NCBI GenBank assembly: GCA_030674185.1
Contig: CM060306.1
Location: forward strand, 37,380,483-37,444,482
Length of the DNA stretch: 64,000 nucleotides
Direction: 5' to 3'
Origin: Monoplex corrugatus
Lineage: Eukaryota; Mollusca; Gastropoda; Littorinimorpha; Ranellidae
Part shown: one piece after another, positions 23,085 through 33,383 of the stretch
Layout of the letters: each line of letters opens with the position of its first letter
Position numbering within the stretch: the first letter of the stretch is position 1
Translations under genes and position numbers: made by a program
The notes under the pieces: generated by a model
Told to the model about the DNA's origin: nothing
Databases searched by the model: none
What the model saw: the letters and a program-made list of their open reading frames with translations, nothing else

Positions 23085-23266
23085 CATGTGCGCGCGCGCG
23101 CGCGCGCGCGCTGTGTGTGTGTATGTGTATGTTTCTAGTGACTACATGAAACTCATTTAAATGTCGTTCATTCATGTACACTGCTGTTGCGGTGACTGTG
23201 ACAGCACACACACGCGCGCGCGCGCGCACACACACACACATACACACACACACACTCACACGCAGT
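23085..23266. repeat. Inverted pair of (CG)n(TG)n / (CA)n(CG)n tracts
   Basis: GCGCGC followed by TGTGTG at 23089-23133, and its complement-like CACACGCGCGCGCACACA at 23206-23266, about 75 bp apart. Both are alternating purine-pyrimidine (Z-DNA prone). Confidence 0.9.
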
Positions 23267-23776
23267 TTACCCGTCCCGAAAAGAAGCACGGATGACATCA
23301 CTATCAGGGTCAGAACAACAATAACTTTTTATAATCCTGAACTTGAAAGACTTCCACGTTGCCCTACTGAGTTGGAACAATCATAACAAATCTTTAAAGT
23401 ACAAATGGAACAAAAGAAACTTTACGAATTTATGTAGCGGGACAAAGTAAGATTGTCCACACATTATGTATTCTCAAGCTGTAGCTCGTAAACAATGCAG
23501 CTGATAGAAATCAGTCGTGGATACGTTAGCGGAGCCCAAGACATAAACAGTGAGACAGGCAACTACCTCTGTCGCACTCTCTTGACTGTTATGATCTCCT
23601 CGCTACGTTTGGCTGTGCGAACCATGGGACTCTAGAGCACAAAGTTAAATAACTTTGCTGTGTCAGTCAACTAGCTTCAAATCAATTAGATGTCATAATC
23701 CTTGTTATCGGAAAAGCACAAAATGGACATCGACGATGAACCAACCTACAAATCATTCTGAACAGATATGTTTATG

Positions 23777-23777
<1 letters not shown>

Positions 23778-23839
<62 letters not shown>
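23778..23839. repeat. (CA)n microsatellite
   Basis: About 61 bp of uninterrupted CA. Confidence 0.97.
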
Positions 23840-23841
<2 letters not shown>

Positions 23842-24558
23842 TATGACTGAATCAGAAGGAAAGAGATTGGAGAAAACACTTCCATCTTGGTCAGTAAAAC
23901 ACAGTGGCAAACTATTGCCAAGTGAACACATTATTTTACCTACAAATAATCTTCAATTTGAGGTGTAATTATGCAATGAGCAATCACACTGCGTTGAGCC
24001 ACAAAACAAGAAGAAATCGATGCTGAGGCTATCACAGTTTGGAAATCCGATGAATTGCTGGCAAATGTAAACCATTATTTAAATCTATACGCTGAGCACG
24101 ACACTTTTTAAAAAAAAAATTACGATCCATCCAAAATCATTATTACCGCAAATTTCACGACCGTGTAAAATCAGAACTTAATTAGAGTTATACCAGTCAA
24201 CCATTCAGTCCTTTAGGACACCATGTTAAATAAGTGTAGACCTAATATGACCCATTTTGTGGGTCACTATAAACTGGACAAAAGTAATTTATCGGCAAGG
24301 ATTCCATATCTTTATTATTCATGTTTTTGGCAAGGGTTTCTCAGTTGTTTGTGAGTAAATCTGTTTCAATTTTTGTGCAAAGGCACAACTGGTTAGCAGG
24401 TCACCAATTATTATTTTGAGCACACATAACCCAGTTTGGGGATCTCAGGCAAGACTAATCAAATACAAATGACTAAATACGGACTATCAGCTGCTTTTTT
24501 AATGTTCCCCATGTTACCACAACAGAAATAAGAAGATGACAGAACACGCCAGGTTTTG

Positions 24559-24665
24559 CAGGAAGCTGGTGGGTAGGTTAAGGGTGTCAAAGGGTTAAGA
24601 TTTTGTTTAACTAGCATAGTTAACAATGCAAGATGCTGGTGGACAGGTTGCTGGAGTCAAAGGTG
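24559..24665. repeat. Diverged TTAA palindrome-related repeat
   Basis: GGAAGCTGGTGGGTAGG ... TCAAAGGGTTAA, then a spacer, then GATGCTGGTGGACAGG ... GAGTCAAAGG. This is alignable with 51884-51984. Confidence 0.5.
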
Positions 24666-24689
24666 AAGTCACAAACAGAAAGGGACGAC

Positions 24690-25000
24690 TACCATAATAA
24701 GCTGTCAGAGAGCAGCATGTGGACCTGATGATCGTGTGTCCTGTACTGGCCACAACCAGCTCGAAGTCCATATGAATCGCAAGTTCAAACTGATGCCATC
24801 ACCAACCTGTACTTGTGGTCAAGACCAAAAAGGTGAACACATAATATCGCAGCATTGTCACCTCTATCAAGTGGAGTGACAGGAGACATGACAGGGCCAG
24901 CTACTCCTCTATCCACCAAACTCCATGGCAGCGGGCAGGAACTGGGTGAAAAAAGGCCACCTTCATCGCCAGATGTGGACCGATTATGAATACGGTGAAC
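24690..25000 (+). pseudogene. 3' end of an RNase H-type LINE
   Basis: The frame TGHNQLEVHMNRKFKLMPSP then TCTCGQDQKGEHIISQHC holds the Cys/His knuckle that follows RNase H in such LINEs. Next come in-frame stops and, after a frame change, PLSTKLHGSGQELGEK. The body of the element is not present upstream. Confidence 0.65.
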
Positions 25001-25129
25001 TAAAAGTCAGCTGCTTACAGAGAGTACCATACAAGACTCGAAGTAGCTACTCAGACAGATGTTACTGTTACTTCATAACTTCTTATGAATGGGACATGGC
25101 CCAATTTGCAGATCATGGTCTTAGATAAA

Positions 25130-26290
25130 AAAAAAAATATTTAAAAAGATTAATTTAAAGGTATGGTTAGAGATATAAATAGTAACATGCGTGTGACTTG
25201 GCTTGGTCACGGTTTGGTTTTCAGTCCGCCAAGGATCCACACTTCATGGCTAAACCGTTACTCACTAGTCACGTGTTATCAACCATCCGCTCATCGCGGG
25301 ATTTCAGCTGACAGAAACCTTGCATTACAAACTCGTCGATATCGTTTCAGATTTCACAGAGATTCAGGCTGTGCCGATTGACACGGGCTTCGCCTATCGC
25401 AGTCACACTGTCGAGATGTGTGTGCATCGATTTTTTTGGAGGGCCACACTACAGACTGACTCGGGCAGTAGTAGCATCAGCAGGAAAAGACGGCGAGACA
25501 ACGGTGCTGTGTCAGAGCCTCGTTCATACCACTGCTGTTATATTAGTCTGAATATAGCGGCTTTGATTGATAACAGGGTGGTCGGTGCAAACCACTGTCC
25601 AATGCACATATCGATTGTTTCTTCTGTCGCTGTTGTTTCGAATCCACACAACCATAGGAGTGGACAGAAAACCCTGAGGCGGCAACGGGCCCACAGGCAC
25701 GATTGTTATAAATGCACTGTTAACCAGCCTACTTAACGTGTTGTTAGCCCTGACATGGCTGTAATAGTCGGCTGGGCTATAAGCAATATGAACTTTAAGC
25801 TGAACCAGCCTACAAGTTCAAATCAGCTACCAACACATTTGGAAAATCGTTGATCATGGACTGCTGGTAGTACCATATTGACTAGTCGGCCTGCCGAACG
25901 TAAGAGGGTCTGTCCAGTACGAGGCCCATTTGTCAACGTAGCTACTGCCGTTTTGTGTAGTTTAAAACACACATGCGCGCGCGCATGCACACACACACAC
26001 ACGCACACACACACTCAAGAGTGCGAAGTTCCATGGATGGACAGCAGGCTGTAACCGATCTTATCACCGGCTTACTACCACAAGGTACTGTTTTATAATA
26101 ATCAATGATAATTACAATATTTATATAGCGCAAAAGCTTGATAAAAATTAAATCTAAGCGCTGAACATACACATATGCACGCACGCACACACACACATGG
26201 CTATTAATAGGGAAAAAAAGAAAAGCAATAGAAAATTATATATATAAGTGTACTCAAAGTAGAAAAACAACAAATCAATAGAAAAAAATT
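25130..26290. other. No recognised gene; (CA)n near 25985
   Basis: Mixed unique sequence with a short (CA)n(CG)n tract at 25967-26013. The longer frames have no family resemblance. Confidence 0.4.
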
Positions 26291-26299
26291 ATATACAAT

Positions 26300-27110
26300 A
26301 TATATTACAATGTGATTCTACACTGAGTGGAGACAGGCTGCAGTGGGGGTTGAGTGAAGTCAGAATTTTATTCAGAGGAGAAAAGGTGAGTTTTGAGAGC
26401 AGACTTGAAGGAGACAAAAGTAGGTTGCTGACGGACAGAGAGAGGAAGTTTGTTCCAGGAGAGTGGACCAGAAACAGAGAAGGCTCGTGGACCATAGGTA
26501 TTGAGCTTAGTGCGTGGAATGCGAAAAGTGAGTGGATCAGAGGGTACATGAGGGAACATAGATCTCAAGTAGGCTTGACAGGTAATCGGGGGCTGCGTTA
26601 TTGAGGTTTTTGTAGCAGATGGTGTCTAGTTTGTACTGTATGCACTTTGATACAAGGAGCCAGTGAAGTTGTGCCAGGAGAGGGGAGATGTGGTCAGTTT
26701 TTTTCTTTTTGAGTACAAGGCGTGCAGCATTGTTTTGAACGCGCTGTAGGATGTGAATGGTGGAGGTGGGAAGACCAGACAGGAGTGAATTACAATAGTC
26801 AATGCGAGACATTATGAAGGAGAGAACGAGTTTTGCAGTTGTTTCAGCAGAGATACTTCCTGATCAGGTTTACACGATGGAGGTGATAATACCAAGATCT
26901 GGCAGTTTGAGAAACAAAGTTGTTCACGGAGAGGGTAGAGTCAAGGTAGACACCAAGGTTCTTTGCTGAATCAGAAATTGGGACTGATGTGTTACATAAC
27001 GGGAGAGAAAGAGGAGCAGCTGAGAAAGTTTCTGACGGGTACCAATGAGGATAGCTTCTGTTTTGTCGTTGTTGAGCTGAAGTTTATTGTATGTCATCCA
27101 GTTCTTAAAG
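26300..27110 (-). pseudogene. CR1/L2-like LINE 3' portion, frameshifted
   Basis: Minus strand blocks in order are [54 protein letters not shown] then [33 protein letters not shown], and YGPRAFSVSGPLSWNKLPLS with FKSALKTHLF. These are the conserved palm-to-C-terminus blocks of CR1/L2-type LINEs. At least three frame changes separate them. Confidence 0.82.
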
Positions 27111-27195
27111 TCCTAGTAACAGTCAGTGTTTTAGAACAGTGTGTTCGGACGCCTGTGTGTAAAAGCACACCTGAGCAGAGAGACAGAGATATTTT

Positions 27196-27217
27196 GGGGG
27201 GGGGGGGGGGGGGGGGG
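27196..27217. repeat. Poly-G run (22 G)
   Basis: Twenty-two consecutive G bases; likely unstable in copying and in sequencing. Confidence 0.9.
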
Positions 27218-27559
27218 TTAGTCTACCGATCATTTAAAATATTCAGCTTGAATACATGGCTTTGTAGGTCATAAACCTTGACATGTTTCAGTTTTTAAAC
27301 ATATGTTTATCTTAGTGCATGATCTGCTTCTTTGTTGTAATTAGAAAAATATGTAGGCCTAATTGAAAAAATGAATATTCTTCACACCACTCCAAACCTT
27401 TTCTGTATAGTGTTCAAGGTTCTACCCATGGAAATTCTCCTCAGTGCCTTGTGTGGATATCTACCCGCTAGAATGATACAAGCCTACATTCATCTCAAAT
27501 TTGCACCAGTCTAAAATGGTGAAAATACCAGTAAGACGCTACCATCCAGTATACATATA

Positions 27560-28059
27560 CAGTGGAAACCTGATATAACAGGGATGATGGGACCAAATCA
27601 AAATCCCTGTTATATCAGATCCCTGTTATATCAGATATCAAGGGAAATAAGGCCTGATCAACTAACTCTTGATCTAGGCCTAGATCTGGTCTGGTGTAAG
27701 TGTGTAGTAAGCTTACAAACTGAATGATGGCGCAGTCAGTCACTGACTCAGTGGCCTCAGGCCTACACGCTTGCGCGCGCATCACGAAGCATTCTTTCAG
27801 TGTACAGTACACAGTATACCAAGGCTAGCCTAGATCTAGATCTAGGCCTACTGCGTGGCGTGCTGAGTCTAGGCCTAGGCCTTTCTGCTGCAGAGCCCGT
27901 CTCGGCATCCCTGCTATAACCGATCGAGCCCTCTTGTCTCCCTGTTATTGCCGATAAGTTTTAATAGAGACAAAGAGGAAGAAAAAATGGGGATTGAAAA
28001 AAGCCCTGTTATATCCGGATTCCTGTTATAACCGGTCCTGTTATAAATGGTTTCCACTG
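27560..28059. mobile_element. pogo/Tigger-like MITE, TA target-site duplication
   Basis: The 500-bp element starts CAGTGGAAACCTGATATAAC and ends in the near-complement GTTATAAATGGTTTCCACTG. TA flanks it (27558-27559 and 28060-28061). TIRs of the CAGTGGAACC type with TA duplication are typical of pogo/Tigger Tc1-mariner elements. Internally GTTATATC-like motifs recur close to both ends. There is no transposase ORF, so it is non-autonomous. Confidence 0.82.
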
Positions 28060-28061
28060 TA

Positions 28062-28400
28062 CAAGCAATGGACAGCCCCCCCCCCCCCCCCTTTGCCTGA
28101 AGAAATGCCTTTCGATTGGCATCAGGAGCTTTCTGTTCTCTGTGGGCTTGTATCATCTTTGTGTGTAATGGGGAGATGAGTTGACAATCACCACTGAGCT
28201 GGATGGCCTGTAGAGGACAAGTGCTGTGTGACATTAAGGTTTTCTTCACATCACCAATCCAGGCCATCCTTGGTCTACATCTTCCTTGAATTTCATACAA
28301 TTTTTTTGCTGCATGCTTGTTCAACCAACTGGTGAGGTTGCTTTCTGGCCAAATGACCAAACCATTTGATTCTCTGCGGATAAGCATGATGATGTAGGTC
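28062..28400. other. Unassigned sequence after the MITE
   Basis: Opens with a C16 run (28076-28091). The rest is non-repetitive within this window, with no recognised protein on either strand. Confidence 0.4.
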
Positions 28401-28794
28401 TACTATAGTGTTGCTCCCACCAATTAATCAAAATCAAAATAGAAAATGTTAACAAATAAGCACACTAAGTGAGATTAGTAGTATGGCTTGACCATTTTTT
28501 TTATTGTTGTTGCAGCATCACTGTTCACTTCTTTGCCTCTTGGGAAAATTGTTGTGGCCTCTAGCAACCAATATGCCATGTTTAAAAATTATCACTGTCT
28601 ATGTGCCTGTACTCAGCTGCTCTTTGTCTCCAACATGTCAGCTTTGCCTTGGTAAAATGTTTCATCAGGACAACCAAAGTTGGGTTCAGCTTCATATTGC
28701 TTACAGCCCAGCAGACTACTAGAGCTAATATCACATTAAAAACAACTCCCAAGTTTAAATAAAAACACCACAGTTAAAAACCAAGCTCATGACT

Positions 28795-29345
28795 ATCAAA
28801 TCTTAAATTCATTTAAAGTTCTTTCCCATATGTAGTATAATCATAACATTTGAAATCTATTGATCTCTTGCAAAAACTTGAAAACTGCATCTGAGGAGCA
28901 TTTCTGATGATGTTCATGGAGTCCCACATACAGTGCTTATGGCCCACATCGCTCAAGTCCAAGCGTTCAGTAAGGTGTCTGATGCTCAGTGGCTTGTCAC
29001 ATGGTATACACTATGATGCCTCTTTATTTTTTTGAAGGAATGAATGAATTTAGGATATGTGAACAGAGTGTAACCTACAAAACATGGTCTCCTACAGTTC
29101 CCTGGAACAGATGGGAGAAGCTCTTTAAGTTTGGGGTGAAGTTGGAAAAGTTTGTTGTCTTTCTGCTTGTTTCAATCCTCCTGCAAGAGATATTTCATGT
29201 AAGTTTGTACTTTGGCTTTCAGATTTGTGCAAGGAATGATGGATGTAGACATCTAAGGGAAGTGGCATTCTTGGTGAGGCAGTCAGCCTTTTCATTGCCT
29301 TGGACATCAACATGGCCAGGAATCCAGGTAAAAACAATGTGCTAA
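28795..29345 (-). pseudogene. RNase H-type LINE, 3' half (split by an insertion)
   Basis: The minus strand encodes IVFTWIPGHVDVQGNEKADC, the C-terminal half of a retrotransposon RNase H. Further down come CDKPLSIRHLTERLDLSDVG and KEL-stop, the usual Cys/His tail region. The N-terminal half lies at 30960-31250, beyond an L1-like LINE of opposite orientation. Confidence 0.72.
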
Positions 29346-29439
29346 GTTTAGTTGTGACAGAGTTAAAGAGTTAAAAGAATTTTAGAAGCTCTCGGTGTCT
29401 CTGTTTCGGCCAGTAATGTCTCTTGTGTTACCTTAATTT

Positions 29440-30930
29440 ACACACTTGTGGATATTGTTGCCGGATCTACCTGATCATTTTACGTGTATATGGAAGTTAC
29501 GTAAGTTTCAATTTGTATGGAATGGAAAACTGGATAGAATCAGCAGAAAAACTGCCACTAAATGCCTAAAGCAAGGGGGGGTTGAGTATATCTGACTTAT
29601 GAGCATACAGGTATATGCTCTCAAACTTACCTGGACAAAAAACGTTTGAAACTTCAAATCATAAACGGTGAAGTGTTGCAACAGAAATATATCCATTTTT
29701 TCTAAAGACTGTGAACACTATGAACCAGTGTTTGTTTCATATTTCATGAAGAACAATCTGTTTTGGTCCCATACATTTAAGGCCTATATGACATTTTGTA
29801 ATCAGATACACTTAAAGAACTCAACTGAATTGTTTGCTGACCCTGTTTTCTAAAACGAAAAAAAAATGATATAATATGATAATCAAAGACAATAATAGAA
29901 CAAGGAATATTTCCAACATTTTTTTTAAAGAAAATGCCGATTTTTTTTTATGTACGAAGCATTTAAAACTAGGACTGACTGTCGTATTGATCTTTTCACT
30001 TATAACGAATGAATATCTTCAATCAAACAATTTCTGAGAACAACCAGAATTCAACTGAACAACAGCGTAAGTAATATTGTGAATGTACCCAGTGCAGTAA
30101 GGCTAACAATGATTGCACTAAAGGGGGCAAAAGAAAAGATTAAATTTGATGATAGTAAACCGACCTGATGCCTAGAAATGGTCAGAGAAATTAAACATGG
30201 AAATAGGCACTTACAAATATTTATAAATTAATAAATGCTGTAACACTAAAATGGTTGCAACTGAGAACAGTTCATCGAATTACTGTAACCAATATCATTA
30301 ACTAAAATGGTTGCAACTGAGAACAGTTCATCGAATTACTGCAACCAATATCATTTTAGATGCAATGGGTATAGCATCTACAACAAATTGTACATGGTAT
30401 AATAATACAAGAGACTGTGAACACTTGTTGTGGAACTGCTACTGTGTCTGTAACTTTTGAAACTTAATAGAACATAGTCAGTGAAAAATATGAAAATAAC
30501 TTTTAACATCAAAGGCACAAGGGACCTTGTATTGTCCAGAGTTGATCAAACTGTAAAAACAGACAGATTATTCGATCTGTTTATAATGCTTGCAAAATCA
30601 TTTATAAATGTCCATCTCTAATGCTCAATGGAATATCTATAACTAGTATAAGCCACTGTTTTCTCAGTAGAGGACAAATTCATCTTTATGACATGTTTTT
30701 AAATCTTGATGTTCACTTTGAAACCCCCAGTACATGAAATATTGTTATATGTTTTCTGTATCTTATATATTACCAGATTTCCACAATGCTTCTCCTTTGT
30801 GTGAATTGATAATTTTTTGTTACTACATTGTGTGTTGGTGTCTGCTTATTGTAACAAATGATGAAGAAAAAAAATGGTTTTACTATGTTTTGGCTAGCAA
30901 TTGCCTGCAAAGTGGAAAGGGAGTATGAAA
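29440..30930 (+). pseudogene. L1-like LINE 3' portion, inserted in an older LINE
   Basis: The plus strand, through several frames, gives FVWNGKLDRISRKTATKCLK with QGG, then CEHYEPVFVSYFMKNN, LFWSHTFKAYMTFCNQIHLK, a HLLW-C block near 30420 and DMFLNLDVHFE near 30690. This is the L1/Tx1-type ORF2 C-terminal layout. It is heavily decayed and carries an internal 56-bp tandem duplication at 30245-30355. Confidence 0.6.
30245..30355. repeat. 56-bp tandem duplication
   Basis: Two units of ACTAAAATGGTTGCAACTGA... (30245-30300 and 30301-30355) differ by about one base. Confidence 0.9.
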
Positions 30931-30959
30931 AGATGAGAAAATCTATGTACTTGGATTGG

Positions 30960-31250
30960 GAGACCATTTTTTAATGCCAACACTAGAGCAGTCAGTTCAG
31001 CAGCATAAATAGAAATGTCAGAGGGTATGTTTTGAAAATGATTGATTGGGAATAGCTGAACAGAAGGCAGCAATAGGAACACCTTCATCAAACTTTGATC
31101 CATCCATGAATATTTTGAGGGATAATGGAAATTTCTCACAAAGTTCTGCCTAAAACAACATGTATGCTAATGAACTGGTACAGTCTACATGGAAGGAAAC
31201 AAAATCATAACAGATCCTAGGTGTTTTCAGGGTCCATGATGGGCTAAACT
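30960..31250 (-). pseudogene. RNase H-type LINE, 5' half of RNase H
   Basis: Minus strand KIFMDGSKFDEGV (first catalytic Asp block, TDGS form) and ISIYAAELTALVLALK (second block). Upstream is SPSWTL as in related LINEs. It continues logically into 28795-29345 once the L1-like block is removed. Confidence 0.7.
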
Positions 31251-31704
31251 TATAAGACCTCTAAAAAATCAAAACACAACGAAGTTTCAGACTACAGGTT
31301 TATGCAACTTTTAAGCAGATTTCTAATCATAATTAAAAAAGGTTCTGAAATCATGAAGTGCAGCAGCCACTAGCACATGTTCAAAGAAAGACAACTCTTT
31401 GCAGTTACAATTAGTTCCCTTGATAGTTTTCTGCAGTAGGTTACCTTGCATCAGCCTGTTTCAACAAGTGACATTATTTCATATCTCTCTGACATAATGC
31501 TCTGTCCATTTCTGTGTGAATGCCTGTTCAACAAACTTGTTCTAAACAGACACAAACAACACAATGGAAAAGAAGATATGTCTAACCAAATCTTTCATTT
31601 GTGATGAAAAAATAATACTTGACAAGTGCTCATATCAACACCACTGAGAGGCAGAATGGTTGCATGGACAGACCTCTATTTCAGCAAAAGCTCTCTCTCT
31701 CTCA

Positions 31705-31707
<3 letters not shown>

Positions 31708-31752
<45 letters not shown>
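31708..31752. repeat. (CA)n microsatellite
   Basis: About 44 bp of CA after a short (CT)n run. Confidence 0.95.
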
Positions 31753-31753
<1 letters not shown>

Positions 31754-32457
31754 CATACCTGAATAAAAAACCAAACACAAAAAGCACACATACATGGACA
31801 TCTCCACCAGAAAAAGGAGGCAAATGTTCATTATTATTTCATATCAGATGAAACGGGTGTTTTACACACATTTTTCATAATAAAACAGCAGCACATTTCA
31901 CAGAATGAAAGTGGCAGAGTGTATGCAGCCGAATGCATACATGACTGTCATAAATGAGCACCCTGTGGAACACAGATAAATGTGTAACATACCAGGATGT
32001 AGGCCTACATGAAATGCATTTTCATTCATACGCAGTAACGCATGTGACAAACTAACATGAGAAAACAGGTATGCAATTATAAGCACAAATAAATATGAAA
32101 ACAATCCTTTGCATAGTGTACTACTAATGTACACTTTCAGCATATTCACTTTTAGGCAAAGACTCACATGCGCATGTACTGCTGCATTCGTTCTTACGTG
32201 TATTAGTCATCTTTCTAACAATATGTGTATTACTACAATCTTTCCTGAATCATTTGTAAACATGACTTAAGATTTAGAAACACACTAGAGTACTTTCTGT
32301 TTAAGCTGTGCTGGATTATTCATTGAAGAAACAAGGTTAGCTAAAGCAGTGGTGGATAAATATGCTGTTCTCTACCTTGTTTCTCAGTCAGTCTTGATCA
32401 TGCCCTGCTCTATGCTCGATTACTGAACTTACTATGAGGCAAAGACTGGAAGACAGT

Positions 32458-32760
32458 GTAAACCAAAATCTAACAACTGTTTCTTTTTTATCTTGCTCAC
32501 AGTGTGTCTCTCATATCTGTCTTTCAAAGCTCACTGACCAAAGAGATTGTGTGGACCAAAATCTAACAGTATTTTTTTTCCACTGCATCTTGCTCATATT
32601 TGCATCCTGCTCACAGATCCCTTATATCTGTCCTTCAAAGCTTACTGACCAAATTTAATAGCCAAAGAAACAGCGTGGACCATAACCTAACGGTTGTTTT
32701 CTTTTGCATCTTGCTCATTTTTGCACCTTGCTCGCAGATCTACCACTAACAATATCAAAT
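32458..32760. repeat. Decayed tandem repeat, three units
   Basis: Units start at about 32460, 32553 and 32677 with the motif ACCAAAATCTAACA or a variant. Each carries CATCTTGCTCA- and TATCTGTCCTTCAAAGC-like blocks. Spacing is about 93 and 124 bp, so the first unit is shorter. Confidence 0.6.
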
Positions 32761-33275
32761 GCTACTTTCTAAATCATATGCGAAAAACACCAATGATATT
32801 TTTTGCAGGCACACTAAGAGATTTTACATGAATGCATCATACAGTAAAACGTCAGAATGATTCGAAAATGATGAAGTGTTAAGGAAGAAAGTGGGTCTGG
32901 AGAAGACGAGCAGAGGGGTTTAGGGATAAAAACATCCTGTGTAGGAGAGCGGAGAGGTTTGGGGACAAAATCATTCTAATGTGTATGCGAATGAGTAGAG
33001 AGAAGGGGATGGGAGGTGGGGAAGGGGTCTTATTAACTGATGTACTTGAAGAAAAAGTAAGAAACTCTTCCCCTGCAAAGCAAACAAATATAACAGCTTT
33101 CTATAAATCAAAAACAGTAGATCTTCCTTTCAGTAGCAAGTCACTCAAATTCATCATTTATCGTTCCTCAATAATCTTCTTCATGCCCGAGAATAGCTAA
33201 GAATGATGTGAAACATGCTGCTGTAATTTTTTTGCTACAGTCGAATAAAATCTGAGGAACAGTTCCTTTCATGTA

Positions 33276-33383
33276 TCACTTTTTCTTGCCAGTCAGCCCG
33301 GCACCTGCGTTGAACTTGAATAAAATAATATCTCCGTCCTCTACGACGTAGTCCCGTCCTTTCTGTTTGTATTTGCCTGCAGC
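33276..33383 (-). CDS. OLA1: OLA1 terminal coding exon 11 (residues 365-399 and stop)
   Basis: Encodes [20 protein letters not shown] then [15 protein letters not shown] and TGA. This is the end of the TGS domain ([13 protein letters not shown] is diagnostic) plus a basic tail. Acceptor TTTTTAG. Confidence 0.97.
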   Translation of the reverse strand, partial: AAGKYKQKGRDYVVEDGDIILFKFNAGAGLTGKKK

